64,000 bases of DNA from Talinum fruticosum (Eukaryota > Streptophyta > Magnoliopsida > Caryophyllales > Talinaceae). The stretch's first letter is position 1; the number at the start of each line of letters is the position of its first letter. Positions 20,444 to 32,532 of the stretch are shown one piece after another. Under the pieces are notes generated by a model. That model did no database searches, was not told the DNA's origin, and worked only from the letters and a program-made list of their open reading frames with translations. Location of the stretch: the NCBI GenBank assembly GCA_021018815.1, contig JAITYX010000065.1, forward strand, positions 977,001 through 1,041,000, in the 5' to 3' direction. Position numbers and translations under genes: made by a program.

Positions 20444-22062
20444 ATGCCTAAGAGAGGAACCGCTCAAGAAGGAGGTTCGGCCACCAAAAAGGCCGAACTA
20501 AGTCTATTCAATCTAAGGTATCACACGGAAAAGGCAAAGAGCCCGCCTCGGATCCACCTAAGCACTTTGTCGCCCAACACTTTATCCTAGACGATAAGTT
20601 TTTCCCTAAAAATTCTTTTTCTTGGCTTAAACACATCCTCAAAACGAAGTGTATTCATAACTTTATTTTTGTGAGTACATTTACCCAGCACCTAGTGTCT
20701 AAGTTCTACGCTCACAGGACTACCAAAGAAGGCGTCATCACCTCTCTAATCCAAGATAAAATTATTCGCATTAATCTTCGCGTACTTCACACGCTCTTTG
20801 ATGTGAAGGCCCTCTTTCTCAATTGTAACCTTGTTCCATTCAATGAAGTCGCTGACGACTTCTTTGAAAAATATGCCAAAGAGGTTCCCGAGTCCATAAA
20901 TAATTTTTCTATGACTCGAGATAAAGTCGGAAGCTAGGCTTCGTGTTTTATTCCGATGAGAACTTTCTTCTCTCATCATTCTTGTAAAGAGAACCCCAAC
21001 TCAAAAGTTACGAAGGTTGTTTACAATATTCTTGAGGGCTACAAAGTATACCCCTTTCCTTTTATTATAGAGTAGATGGAAATCGTGCCTACTAGCTCTA
21101 AGAAGTCTCGCTCCATATCCTTTCGGGGCACTTCGACCGCTATTTTCAAAAAGTTTTAGATCCATCTTCCCTCCGACGTCAATGCTTACTTAGAACCCGT
21201 TGTCTATCTTGGAAAGACCGAGCTTACGGGTCTAGGATACCAGGAGGATAAACCTGGTGTCTTGGTTCATGAGTCTAAGTTACCTCCTTCACCTCGTCCA
21301 CCTCCTCCACCTCGGACGTAGACTACTTCACAAGTACCACTTTTATGTGCTTGGACATTTTGCTTCGCCGCCCATTCCTTCGTAGAGGTACTTTCTGAAA
21401 TAGCCAACAAGTTTGCCTCTCTGGTTGAAGAGCTGCAATCAACTCCGAAGTCATTCAAGGGCTTCATTCCAACACTGTTTGTAGTGTAGAAACAAACACG
21501 ATCTCGGCTCGGAGAGAACTAAGAGCTGATTTATGAGCTCAAGGAGGTCATCAAAGAACAACGATAACGGATCGGTTGCCTCCAAGAGCGCAGGTCAAAG
21601 GCCGCTGAGGACTCAAAATCCTCTAAAACTTCTTAGGAGTCATGCAATCCTTCCAAATCCAAATCGGCAGAAGTCGAAGAGGAAGGCTGAAGCAGCGAGA
21701 AGAAGCTGAACAAGAAAATGCTTGAAGGAAGAAAAGAAGAAGCAACACAAGAGGAAGAAGGTGGCCAGCTTGAGGACCAGGGCAACAAAGAACCTGAGGT
21801 GATTTCCTTAGGTCACACTCGGAGTGCCTCGGAAGAGGCTGGCGAAGTTGGTCAATCCAAAGTCCCCGCCTCGGAACCTCTGTTAGCACTTGTCTTTAAA
21901 GAAGAGCTACAAGAATAAGAGGAAGACATGTCTTTAGTTCATAGAATCGGGATCTTTCCACTTCCGGATATACTTATTCTTTAGCCACCTCGCTCAGCTG
22001 TGTCAACACAAGCTCATAGGCGTAGGCACACAACACGCTCTTCAAGACAAAACGCTCCTTCC
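20444..22062 (+). pseudogene. Copia B third ORF (plant-transposon-protein-like)
   Basis: SIRE-type elements carry an extra ORF after pol. Here ATG at 20,444 opens MPKRGTAQEGG, then, after frame changes, HLVSKFYAHRTTKEGVI, LRVLHTLFDVKALFLN, VPFNEVADDFFEKYAKEVP, a region with LEGYKVYPF, and a charged C-terminal part rich in Lys and Glu (21,660-21,920). The FYA...LHTLFDV core resembles the 'putative plant transposon protein' domain. I see no signal peptide or membrane segment, so I do not call it an envelope. Stops and shifts make it a pseudogene. Homologues are in C (52,416), D (38,695) and E (63,764). Confidence 0.65.
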
Positions 22063-22508
22063 TCTTAATTTTTTTAACTCGGATTTTATTTGTTTGTTCA
22101 ACATCCTCTATACTTGCTCTTTCCTCCCTCCTTTTGTTCATTTTGCTGAAATGCATAGGGAGAGAGAAAAGATAGAAAATTAGATGTTTGGCTTAGGGGA
22201 GTTTCCCTTTCCTTTTACGAGTTAAGAGTTTATTTTTTATATATATATATGTTTCTTGCACTTAATAAAATATTTATTTGTGAGCACGATCGCTTCGAGT
22301 TATATTTTTGTCTACTCCGATACTTGATTCTTTAAGATATTTGCTCTAATTAAAATAAGAAATATGTTATGAGTTATGTTTTGATTTGAGCTGCACCTAT
22401 AAATATCTTATGTTCGATTGAGATTTTTCTTTTGCTCCGATCAATTCGTTATGAAAACTTAACTATTTGAACCGACAAGTTTCTATCTTAAGTATGGAAT
22501 GCCTTTCA
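22063..22508 (+). other. Copia B 3' untranslated region
   Basis: This AT-rich stretch between ORF3 and the purine tract includes a (TA)n tract near 22,229-22,241 and AATAAAATA at about 22,264. I see no coding signal. Confidence 0.5.
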
Positions 22509-22523
22509 TTAAAAAGGGGAGAT
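22509..22523 (+). promoter_or_regulatory. Copia B polypurine tract
   Basis: An A run followed by GGGGAGAT sits directly before the LTR start TGAAGACTCGG. This is the plus-strand primer site for reverse transcription. Confidence 0.85.
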
Positions 22524-23955
22524 TGAAGACTCGGGTATAACTTTTTATCTCTCTTGGGTTTTGAGTATAAGTCATTCGAGCCTTATAGAAACTCATATCT
22601 AAGTTTTCATCCTGGTCCGGCCATTCATAAACCGATCCGCATAACACTTTGAATTATGTTTCTAAACCACTCGGACATCACTCAGAACCATCGCATGTGT
22701 AAATAATTTCTCTACCACGTTATTCTGAACACTAACTTCAAGATTCCAGTTAAAATGAATTACAACGTTAATTCTAATTTCTAAGTTAGTCTATTTATGG
22801 AGAATTATTTGCTTGATCAAGCTTACGCATCCTGATATTTAATTTCCTCTAACTCGATCATCATTAAGGATTAACTCATGATGGAATCTAAACCTAATGG
22901 ATATAAGACTCGAAACTTCTACTCTTTTAGGCTATAGTTAATTAAATGCTTAATTCCTCTGATTTAATTATTATTTGTGCCTAATCTTGGACCAAAGTAG
23001 TTTTATACTTTGAGTACCACTTTGATTTGCTTTTGTAGGTTGCTTAAACAAGCCTAATCTGAAATTGAAAAGAAAAAGCAACCGTTTTTACCCCGTTAAA
23101 CACCAGCATAAAGAAAATAGCTATTTCTAGACCTGGCTAAGACACCGTGTCGGGGTTGTTTGTTTCAAAATTGGAAAACTCCAACTTTGAGTCTAACGAT
23201 TGTTTCCACCTCAGTTTTCAATCACCACCAGATGATTGGACCATCTTTTGAGCCAAGAACTATTGTACAATGTTCCCATCTCAATGGATCTTTTCTAAGT
23301 GACTAAGAATAACTATTACAATGACTAGTGAAGATCACAAGTCCAGAACAAGTCTCAACTATCATTCAGCTTGGACGTTTATAAATAGAAGCCATTCCAT
23401 AAGACTTGAAGATTGCTATTGAACATATTGCTAAACAATTGCTTAGTGCACTCTTAATAAATCTTCGACTTACAACTCCTAATTTGTAATATCTTGCTTT
23501 ACGAGTTGTACGGAAAGTGTTGTAATCACGTACATTCTTTTCTTACTTTCTTTCTAAGTCCCTTGATCGAGCTGTAAGGGCTAACTTAGGTTAGTTTTCC
23601 TGGAGTGTAAGGGTTAACTTAGTCGGGATGTAATAGATTAGATTAGGTAACTTCTTAGTCTAGGAAAAACTTCTAAAGAAATTGTCTAAGGGAGAAATTC
23701 TGGTAAGAGTCGGTCCTTTGTAATTGAGGATTCAATTAGTAGATTTGACTTGGTGCTTGGAGTAGCACTGTCCGTGGTTTTCTAGCTCGGGAGGGTTTCC
23801 AGGTATTTCGAGTGTTTTGCTTTCCGAGTCCAATCTAGACTTAGAATATGTTTTTGTTCTCGTTCTTTGCAAAAAGGTTAAATTTTTGCTAAAATCTTTC
23901 ATCATCCTATTTACCCCCTCTAGGGTGACTTGGCCTATCTAAGAGCAAACCTTCA
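22524..23955 (+). repeat. Copia B 3' LTR, 1,432 bp
   Basis: It starts TGAAGACTCGG after the purine tract and ends CTTCA. Landmarks shared with the other copia LTRs are TCACTCGGACATCACT, TATAAATAG at 23,380 and the CCCCCTCTAGGGTGACT block near the end. It retains the canonical TG...CA ends. Sequence after it switches at once to a gypsy LTR fragment. Confidence 0.9.
23380..23387 (+). promoter_or_regulatory. TATA box in copia B 3' LTR
   Basis: TATAAATA before GAAGCCATTCCATAAG is in the same position as in the other copia LTRs. The AACGG boxes upstream have decayed in this copy. Confidence 0.6.
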
Positions 23956-24349
23956 TAGCCGGTGTCGGTTACCAATAAGAGCATGCATCAATCGCCGATG
24001 GCTAGTACTCGAGCTTAGCTCCTGGCCCAGGCAATTTTCACTCGCATGGCCTAGAAGTTTTGCGGCAAAATGATTTGTTTAATTTTTTCTAGTTCTTTTA
24101 CTTTTGGCATAATATCCCGAGACTTCTTTAAAATTAATTTTAAAAATTAAATGGTTAATAAATATCGTTAATCAAAATTTTCACTTACACTACTTCAAAA
24201 GTCTAGTTCTAAAAATCATCTTAATAAGAGATCCACCTCTTCTCCTAAATCAAAATCAATTTCAAAAAGAAAAAGAAAGACAACCGACAATTTATAGGGA
24301 AATATGGTCTCGCTGAACCCCTTTGGCGGGGCGGGTTGTGTTTCCTACT
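23956..24349 (+). repeat. Gypsy LTR, 3'-terminal fragment
   Basis: This aligns with 27,500-27,913 and with the ends of the other gypsy LTRs: the GGCTCCTGGCC phrase (here AGCTCCTGGCC), ATAATATCCCGAGA, AATAAGAGA, and a terminal GTTTCCTAC. Copia B abuts its left side, so B probably inserted into this LTR. Confidence 0.75.
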
Positions 24350-24440
24350 TGTGCCATGAAGTTTTTAATTCCGTAAAATTTCCTTTACACCTATTCACCT
24401 CCTCTAGGGTGACTCGGACTCTCAAACAAGTAAATCTTCA
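24350..24440 (+). repeat. Copia LTR 3'-terminal scrap
   Basis: AAAATTTCCTTTACACC, CACCTCCTCTAGGGTGACT and a terminal AATCTTCA match the last 90 bp of the copia LTRs, nearest to that of D. A weak primer-site-like ATGTTGATTTCGAC follows. Confidence 0.7.
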
Positions 24441-26324
24441 ATGTTGATTTCGACACCATGGGTGAAAATTCGCTTGGCCCAAAGAATAAGAGTTTAGCCC
24501 ACATGCATTAAGGCAAGGATAGTAAGCTTATGTGGTCGGGCGGAAGCAACCGGACATGGCTTTGAGCTGGTGTCGGCTCCACCACGGCTCGGACCACGAT
24601 CCACACCAAATCGTGGGCTAAGGTGGAATTAGAAGTCTGTAAAAAGCTAATTTTTGGGCTATAATAGTTGGAAATAAAAATTCGGAAGAAGCATACCGTG
24701 GACACTTTATTGAGAGCGGTACACAAGTATGCAAACCCCATCCCTTTTGGTTGAACAAGATAGACTTTTGCCTAAGCGACCATCGCAAGAAAAGCTGAAT
24801 AAATAATTAAACTGAGTGAAATTGGGGAAAATATTAATACATTCACGGTTGCAAATTTACCACATGAGTAAATTTTTGATCCATGTAAGACAAAAAGTAA
24901 AGAGATAAGAGCTAATCTCTATAATCCTCCACAAGCTCGACGAGAGGCTTGAAGCTAACCAAATTTTTCTTAGGAGTAATACGTCAAGCTTAGCACATAA
25001 TTCACTTCTTAAGGAAGTATATGCTGGCACACCCCAATTGAAGTGTTATATCCGGTCTATATCTATTAAGTTTCCTAGATAATGAAGATGGACTTTAGAT
25101 GGTCGGAAAAGATAAACATGCTCAACATAAGTGCGATCACGATACAAGCTTATTATTATGCGTTATGTCGAGCCCACAACTCGGCATCGGTGAAAGAAGA
25201 AAGAAGAATCGAATACTTAATATAGTTGGTCCAGGGAAGTCGAAGAGCAATCGCACCAAAGAGGTGATGAAGATAATCACGATTTTTGTATAAATTTTGG
25301 TCATACATTAAGGGTTCACCCGAGAAATTTAAACCCATATGGACGGCCAAATATAAAGAAGTAATGGTCATTTTTCTAAATAAGAGATGAAAAGTGTTAG
25401 TGATATCCTAAAAATCATGACTAATAGCCCGAGACATACTCCGAGTAAGTGAGATCACACAAATAACTCAAAGTAGTATAGAGTAGACTAAACCTGGCAT
25501 TGGTTAAAGTTTGCTCCAATGGGTAGTTTTGCTCTTTGAAGGTGTTAAAGAACTTCTTGATAACTCCACTACTCCTAAGGGTGTCCCCTTATAAACAACA
25601 AGGATATAAAGCGTCTTATTAAGTGCCACACTAGCATGAAATATAAGAAATTCAAGTTGAGACAATTACCATAATTGAGATTGCTAATGAAGAAACATGG
25701 CCTTCAACCTCCAACAAGAGGTCACTTGGGTTCCATTCACGGTGAGAATGCTAATCCTTTTCTGCGAACAATTCCTAGACCAAGCTCTCGGTCCTTATCC
25801 TTATCTCGGGATGACGATGTTTTCAGGACATATTGAAGATTTTTAAGAAGACCACACTAGCTTTCTTAAAGAAAAGAAGAGCAAGCTCAAGAAAGCAAGC
25901 AAGAGAAAGCAAGATGAGGAATTATAAGCTTGTGAAAAATGAGCTTCCAAGCCTTTCCTTTTATTTAACTTAATTATTGAGGTAAAATATTGAATTTTCT
26001 TGTACTTGATTATTTAATGACAGAATGTTAGTGCAACAAGACTACTAAGCCAACCTTTAGATCTAGAGCCGATCAAATTTTAACATATTGTTAAGCTTTA
26101 GGACTCTAATCAAGCAAAGCTTAAGATCTTTTATAGTCGGATTTTAGAACGCATGCTGCAATCAAGTTTACACCCTAATTTGTTAGAGTTTAGATCAATA
26201 AACGGCCAATTACCGAGATCCAAATTAGTCGGCATCCGAAGCAATGCCAAATAAAAGAGCTAAATACCTACTAGTGTCTACTTTGACCCTTCGTCTTTCG
26301 GACTCGGTCAAAGTAGGGGGTAAC
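24441..26324 (+). other. Unassigned stretch; last part is gypsy 3' internal sequence
   Basis: No coding motif is recognised in about 1.9 kb. The last 60 bp (CTTTGACCCTTCGTCTTTCG, GACTCGGTCAAAGTAGGGGG) match the sequence before the 3' LTR of gypsy G, with a purine tract AAGTAGGGGG at 26,311-26,320. The rest may be decayed internal sequence of the same element (H). Small open frames on both strands show no known domain. Confidence 0.45.
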
Positions 26325-27913
26325 TATAGACACTAAAAACATGTCGTCCTTATCTTTTTATTTGAGTTATTTATTTTTGTCAGCCTAATGATGGAATCCC
26401 AGTCTCACTTGTGAACTCGGGTCATGATCGCACTAAAAATGGCATCACATAAGTCAATAAACCGTAGAAAACCTTTGAGCACTAGAAAAACATCCCATTT
26501 TCGCTTGGGTCGACCCATAAAATCTTCCTTTGGCCGACCCATGGCAGGTTTAGACTCCCAATGAAGATCCAAACCATCGTTAGTCCACCAAGCCCGCTTA
26601 AAACGCAACGTTTGACTTTTCTTTTGTGGCCAAACGCGATATGTGCACCGAACATCCTTATGACGATGTTTTGACCCGCGCCATTTTTCTGGACTTTTGA
26701 AACAACGTCCTTTTGGCCAAGCGAATATCCAGTTTTTTTATCCATTTTCGAAAAATTCGAGCCTAGTTCAACCTAAACCCAGTGATCGGAAGCGATTTTT
26801 AGGGTTTTTAGACCCTAAAAATACTATAAATAAGGGTCTTCTCCCTTCATTTCCTACACCAGTTTTAGCTGGAAAACCCCTTCTATGCTGAAAATTTCTC
26901 TCCCTCATTCTCTCCACACTCTCTTTTCTCTATTTCTCACTTACTCCACTCGAATACCTACTTCTAAACCTACAAAAATAGCCCTTGACACATCAATTCT
27001 TGTGTCGTTTCCCTGTGATTACTGCTGTCAAAGTAAGTCCATGGGTCAATATCGGCAAATGGATGAACTCGACGGCACCATTCATCCACCCTTTTCGAGT
27101 TAGTTTTATACTTTTGTTTAATTTCAGTTTTTTAATGCTTTTGTATTGTGGATTGAAGTTATATTGCATTTAATTTGTCCTTGCCATATTTAACTTTCTT
27201 TATTCTATATTTTTATTTATTGCTTTATTTACGGGTTTATTTATTGCTTTCAAAGCATGTTTTGGGTGCTTCAATTCAGTAATTTGCATGTTTTGAGTCC
27301 TTTTTAAAACCTTTTTGAGTTTAATTTTTTATACTGAATTTGGAAAAGTATTTTTATATTTTTGTTAGTTTTTATTTCTCAAAATTGACAAGTGACTCAT
27401 TTGTTTTTGGCTTTTATTTCTTAAAAATTGCCTCTCGGCATTTCAAGGAACATAAATAGAAAAAATGGGTCATTTTGGTAATTTAAGGTATCCGATTGAG
27501 GCTCGATTCCTTAGTGTTGGCCGGATAGCCAGCGCTGGTTACTAGTCAAAGCAAGCATTAGCTGGCGCTAGTTGGTAACCGGGCTTGGCTCCTGGCCTAG
27601 GCAGTTTTATTGCTTGGCCTTGAAGATTTATGGCAAAATGAGTTTTTGATTTTTCTATTTCTTTTACTTTTCGAATAATATCCCGAGATTTCTCTAAAAT
27701 TAATTTTGAAAACAAAATGGTTAATGAAAGTCATCAATTAAAATTTTGACTTAAACTACTTCTAAAGTTTAATTCTAAAAATTATCTTAATAAGAGACCC
27801 ACTCATCTCCTAAATCGAAATCAATTTCAAACAACAAAAGAAAGGGAGCCGATACTTCATGGGGAAACTTGTTCCAGCTAGACCCCTAGCAGGGGCAAGT
27901 AGTGGTTCCTATA
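26325..27913 (+). repeat. Gypsy H 3' LTR, 1,589 bp
   Basis: It begins TATAGACACTAAAAA (decayed from TGTAGACACC) right after the purine tract and ends GTGGTTCCTATA (decayed from CCTACA). It shares CATTTTTAGGG-like and CCCGATGATG-like early words, CTATAAATAAGGG around 26,824, and the AATAATATCCCGAG and AATAAGAGACCC end blocks with the other gypsy LTRs. Copia RT sequence follows directly. Confidence 0.8.
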
Positions 27914-28330
27914 GTTACAAAAAGTATTTTATGGTTCAAGCAAGCTCTCATAACTTGGTATGAAAGGTTGAGTAATTCTTGGTTGAAAATAGTTTTAAAA
28001 GATGTTTTTACTAACAAAACTCTATTTACAAAAATCAAGGTGAAGGATTTTATTATCATTATAATTTATGTTGATATTTTTTTGGTGCTACTAATGAAAC
28101 TCTTTGCCAAGAATGATTTAATGAGGCATGACTTCCAATGAGCATGATGGGAGAATTAAATTTCTTCCTTGGAGTACGAATCAAACAAGAAAAGGATAGA
28201 ATTTATGTTAATCATACCAAGTCCGTGAAAGAGTTACTCAAGAAGTATAAGCTTCAAGATGTAAAACCTATAGTCACACCAATGACCAACAACACAAAGT
28301 TGGACTCAAACGAGAGGAGTAAGTTAGTAA
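27914..28330 (+). pseudogene. Copia F reverse transcriptase fragment
   Basis: This is the palm and thumb part of a copia RT: KQALITWYERLSN matches the KQAPxAWYERL block, then VKDFIIIIIYVD, where the second catalytic Asp is lost by a small deletion. LNFFLGVRIKQEKDRIYV and LLKKYKLQDVKPIVTPM follow. The fragment stops at the start of the D LTR. Its upstream part was cut off by gypsy H and its downstream part lies beyond the nest, outside the window or lost. Confidence 0.85.
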
Positions 28331-29722
28331 TGAAAACTTAGGTAAGAACTTATCTCTCATGGTTTTGAATTTAAGTCATTCCTCAACTTTAGAAATGTTA
28401 TGTATGAGTTTTTCACATCTATCCGACCCACTTAGAATGCTTTTCTAGTGCGAACACTCAATCATGGGTTTCGACCACTTAGATAGACGTGAGACGAAAG
28501 CTTGCTCAAATGATTTCATGAACTTAACTTATTGTTTCAACTGGCTTGTTGGTTATTTAAAAAACAAAATTACTATGTTAATTCTAAATTAGCCGGACTC
28601 ATTTAGTTGAAATTATTTTGATTTGGCAAACACTAACTTATGTATATATTATTTTCTAAACTCATTTCTCATTTGAATATAGACACAAATAGAATTGAAA
28701 TATATTGAATATTAGACTTGAAATTAGATTAAGGATTTTCGGTTGTTAATTAATTGATTTAGTAGTAATCCTTATCTAATCTAGGACCAAACTATTTTAA
28801 GTACCACTTGGACTTTGTTTTTGCAGGTTGATTAAAGTTGATTAATCTCGGTTTAAAAAGCTAAAACAACCGAATTCTTACTATTTACAGACCAGTAGAC
28901 GAAAAGCACTGTTTTCAGCGGGCTCACACACTCGTGTCGAGTGCATTTATTACCAAATCTGGTAAACTTTAGCTTTGAGTCTAACAATTGTTTTAACCCT
29001 AGATTTCGGACACAACAAGTGGGTTGGACTGCTTTTGAGCCTAGAACCAATGCACTGATGAATACTATCACAACAATTCACTTTATGAGGACTCGGAATT
29101 TCCGTTGTAACGGCTAGCTGTTCCTAAAGATCAATCTCAAGACTCAACGGCTCTTTGCTCTACTGCTTATAAATAAAAGCCTCGTTCCAAGACTTACAAG
29201 CTTGCTAGAACAACATTCTTAACTCTCATACTCTTACTGCAAGCATTAAACTCTTATATTTAGTTTCTCATCTTTACGGGTTGAGCAAGAAAGTCTTGTA
29301 ATCACTCTCAATCGGTTTTAGTCATTTCTTATGTATTTCCCTTGGCTGAGCTATAAGAGTTAACTCAGCTCGGTTGCATCTAGCTGTAAAGGGTATCTCG
29401 GTTAGGAAGTACTTGGACAAATAAGGTAGCTTACGTGCGTACAAAAACCTATATTGAATTGTCTAAGGGAGCAATTATGAGAGTCGGTTTTTGTATTTTG
29501 TGGATTCAAAATAGTGGATTTGACTAGATTGATACCGATCGTGGTTTTCTACCCCTAAGGATTTCTATATTAAAATCAATTGTTCTTTACTTTATGAGTC
29601 AAATCTAGACTCAGCTGCATTTTGAGTTTTGACTTATGCACAAAGTTTTTATTTTCTTTAAAATTTCCTTTGCACCTTATTCCCTTATAGGATGACTCAA
29701 ACTCTCGATGGTCATACCTTCA
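28331..29722 (+). repeat. Copia D 5' LTR, 1,392 bp
   Basis: It starts TGAAAACTTAGGT and ends ACCTTCA, with canonical TG...CA. It aligns with the LTRs of B and C throughout. A TATA box lies at 29,168 with AACGGCT boxes upstream. A degenerate Met-tRNA primer site follows. Confidence 0.88.
29168..29175 (+). promoter_or_regulatory. TATA box in copia D 5' LTR
   Basis: TATAAATA in CTGCTTATAAATAAAAGCC. GTAACGGCTAG (about 29,107-29,117) and CTCAACGGCTC (about 29,143-29,153) lie upstream. Confidence 0.62.
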
Positions 29723-29723
29723 A

Positions 29724-29738
29724 TTGTTATTAGAGCCT
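29724..29738 (+). other. Copia D primer-binding site
   Basis: TTGTTATTAGAGCCT follows the LTR after one base and matches the initiator-Met tRNA primer site TGGTATCAGAGC with changes. Copy C has a better version. Confidence 0.65.
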
Positions 29739-29780
29739 AGCCTTTCAAGAGGATCTAACAATATGAGGTATATAGTTCAA

Positions 29781-31030
29781 ATGGCTCTTAACTATGGAGA
29801 GTTCGATGAAGGAAGGTCATTCACCGAGCCAACTAAGTTCAAAGGGTCCAACTTCGCCTAGTGGAAGAAGATCATGGAGTGCTTCATCTAAGATTATGAT
29901 GAAGAAGTATGGCAAATCATATCCAATGAAAATTATGTTCCTACCAAGCTTGATGGTACCCAACCAGTGGTCAAGTTAAATTCAAAATTCACCCCGGAAG
30001 AAAACGAAAAGCACGTAAATAATTTTAAGGCAATGAACAATCGATGTGTGTTATAGATGCTTTGTAGAATACAACGAGTATTGGCTGTGATACTACTAAG
30101 GAGGAGTGGGACACTCTATTCACCATTTGTGAATGCTTAAGTCATGTGAGGCAAGGGAAGATAAATCGGTATCTCTACAAGTATGAAATTTTCTAGATGG
30201 AGGATGAAGAGAGTGTAAGCTGATATGTATATTTACTTCACTTGAATTCTCAACAATCTCAAATCACTTAGGAAGAAGATGTCCAAGAAGTTGTCAAAAA
30301 GATTATGAGGAGTCTCCCGAAGAAAAGATGGGGCTGAAAGTTAACGGCAATCGAAGAGGCTCAAGACCTCACGAAGCTGAGACATCATGAACTTATTAGG
30401 AAACTTCTCACCTATGAGTTACATCTAGAAGAAGAAGAATCTAAGGTCAGCCCCAAGAGAAACATTGCACTTGAAAGCCTTAGAAGAAGTTGGTTCCAGT
30501 TTGAGCTCTTTAGACTCGAAGAAGATCCTGTGGCACTTTTGGTTAGAGGAATCAAAAGAATGACGAAGTAAAAGAAGTGGCGGAAGAAGCCAAAGCATGG
30601 GATCTTCAAAAGGAGAAGAAAGGTAAATTCTCATCCCCTTCAAATTCCTCTTTGACTAAGAACTATAGTTGTTTCGAATGTGGTAGCAAGGAACACATTA
30701 TCAAATATTTCCTAAAGAGAAGAAAGGATCAAAAGAAAAACAAGGTAATGATAACAACCTGGAGTTACGATGATCGAGATGATGATGAGGACACTAATGA
30801 TGAATCAAAGTGTCTCATGGCTTTAATGGACTCGGAAGCTGAATCGAGTCGAAAGTGAAGCATCCGACGCTACGGAAGCTGGCCCTTAGGAGGTAATCAA
30901 CTATTTCCTCAAATTATACAAGCATTATTTAGGTAGATATATTTTCACTCTAGAGGAAAAGTAAAATTTTGATTCTCCTATATAAAAAGAAAAACTAGTC
31001 TCTTTTAGTATGAGAACCAAGTTTTAAAAA
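29781..31030 (+). pseudogene. Copia D gag
   Basis: The frame opens near NYGEFDEGRSFTEPTKFKG, then SNFAxWKKIMECF, DYDEEVWQII, VVKLNSKFTPEENEK, and further frames with the LHLNSQ/KKIMRSLPKK-type block. The zinc knuckle CFECGSKEHIIKYF at about 30,673 has lost its last Cys (Phe). An acidic stretch DDRDDDEDTNDESKCLMA follows. Gag packages RNA. Stops and shifts begin at about 29,860. The longest clean piece is 30,577-30,858. Confidence 0.78.
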
Positions 31031-31054
31031 TTGATTTGGAAAAGCCGAGACTTA

Positions 31055-31240
31055 GGCTCTATTCCATTTAGCATTAGGTTATAGCCTTATAGCTGCTCAC
31101 AACTTCTTATAGCTGGTTATAGCTCCTTACAACTTCTTAGGACTCCTTACAGATCACCAACAGCTGCTTACGGCTCCTCACGATTTTCTTTACAACTCCT
31201 CACAACCTTACGACTCCTTACGACTAAATGGAACAGGGCC
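31055..31240. mobile_element. MITE, 186 bp, with TTA target duplication
   Basis: The termini are 17-bp inverted repeats: GGCTCTATTCCATTTAG on the left and the inverse of GGCCCTGTTCCATTTAG on the right (two mismatches). TTA lies at 31,052-31,054 and 31,241-31,243. A 3-bp TTA/TAA duplication fits PIF/Harbinger (Tourist-like) MITEs; the superfamily is inference. The interior is made of degenerate 10-11-bp units such as CTCCTTACGA and CTCCTTACAA. It has no coding capacity. It sits in the copia D gag tail region. Confidence 0.8.
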
Positions 31241-31243
31241 TTA

Positions 31244-31948
31244 ACATGAACGTACTAGAGACTAGTTCGAAGATAATGAAACTGAGTAAGAGTGCCTCGG
31301 AATAGGGAATGAGCAATTGAAAAAGAAGCTCATAGACTCTCAAGATCTTATTTTAAAGCTCACTCACGGTTAAGAAAACCTTGATCTTCTTCTAGGTTCT
31401 CAATTTATTTTTTTCGAAAAGAGGGACTCTATTGTAACTATGAAAAGGAGGATAATTCCTACAAGAGTCTTTTCAAAAATGATTCTTAAGAAATTAATTT
31501 TAGAAAAGCTAAGCATGATCGTATTCGATCAAAGAACAAAGGGACCGAGGCCACTTGTTTATCAAAAGAAGTGTCCTCAATGCGTTTACAAAAAGAAAAT
31601 TTTTAACAAAAGAAGGCTCGGTTCCCAAGAAGAACACTCGGAATCAGAACAAGCCTAAGACAATTCACATTTGGCTTCCTAAAAGTGCACTTCCTTAAAA
31701 ACCAACCTCAATAAGGACGAGTTATTAGGTTTGTAAGAGGAAGTGATAAGGGTTAGTTTGTTTCGTCTTGTAGGAAACTTAGAAAAAGAGATATTACTAG
31801 TATTTGGATAATGGTTGCTCATGGCACATATCCAGGAGATCAAGGCTCTTCTCGACCTTGAGAAGATGAAAGGAGGAAAGGTCACATTTTGTGATAACGA
31901 GCAAGGGAATGATTGTCGATATTAGCAGAGTTTGTCATAGTAATAACT
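31244..31948 (+). pseudogene. Copia D gag tail and protease start
   Basis: The charged gag tail continues (ENEQLKKKL-like) up to about 31,700. The protease block follows: YLDNGCSWHI at about 31,800-31,830, with DNG in place of D-S/T-G as in B, then EKMKGGKVTF. It ends at the solo gypsy LTR. The copia reading resumes at 35,272 with LVSPVYLVEGLKYN. Confidence 0.72.
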
Positions 31949-32532
31949 TGTAGACACCTAAAAAGTGTCGTCCTTTCCTCTATTTCTTTTTGTTGGCCCG
32001 ATGATGAAATCCTCGGTTGGGTTTAAGGATTTGGATCATAGATTGTGTTTGATTAGCGCAACGGAAGCCAATAAACCAAAAAGAACCCCCGAGCACCACA
32101 TAAATAGTCTTTTGCCTTAGGTCGATCCATAAATGGAATTTTAGGCTTAGAACATTGCGTTTCACTTCAATCCAACAAGGTAAGAAGCTAAAGACCTCAA
32201 GACGATGTTAGACGCTGCATTACATGATCACAAGCATCAAAGTGCTACGTTTTGGCTCTAAGAAAGTCTACCCGACACTAGGGGCATGCATCCCGCATCA
32301 AAATTGGAACCTGCCAAAAATAGAAACGTGTAAAAATGGAAACCTACCAAAAATGAAAACATTCCATTTTTGGAAAGCTCATGTGGCCGGCGCCTTTCAC
32401 CCCAAATATTAAGTGGAACATTATGTTTTGACCCGCAGACTCCCTTGGAAGCACGCTAGGGCACGAAACCCTAGACAACCTCTCGTGGCCGGCACCGTGA
32501 ACCGACTCCTATCTCGGTCATATCCGGTTGTT

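Larger units (their letters stand above)
7592..23955 (+). mobile_element. Ty1/copia (SIRE-like) element B, 5'-truncated
   Basis: Similarity to copia copies C and D begins abruptly inside gag at about 7,592 and runs through gag, protease, integrase, RT, RNase H, the third ORF, a purine tract and a 3' LTR ending at 23,955. Integrase lies before RT, the copia order. The integrase is interrupted by a CACTA transposon (9,332-17,173), with copia sequence continuing at 17,174. No 5' LTR is present, so the 5' end was lost. Among the copia copies here, B alone keeps a full YVDD in RT. All frames are broken elsewhere. Confidence 0.85.

Noticed and set aside
20444..22062. ORF3 as a retroviral-type envelope gene
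   Set aside because: SIRE elements are often said to carry an env-like ORF at this position, but I see no signal peptide, transmembrane segment or cleavage site. The core looks like the plant-transposon-protein domain.
24508..25371. Minus-strand frames of 77 and 71 codons as genes
   Set aside because: They show no motif, no conserved neighbour and are of a length expected by chance.
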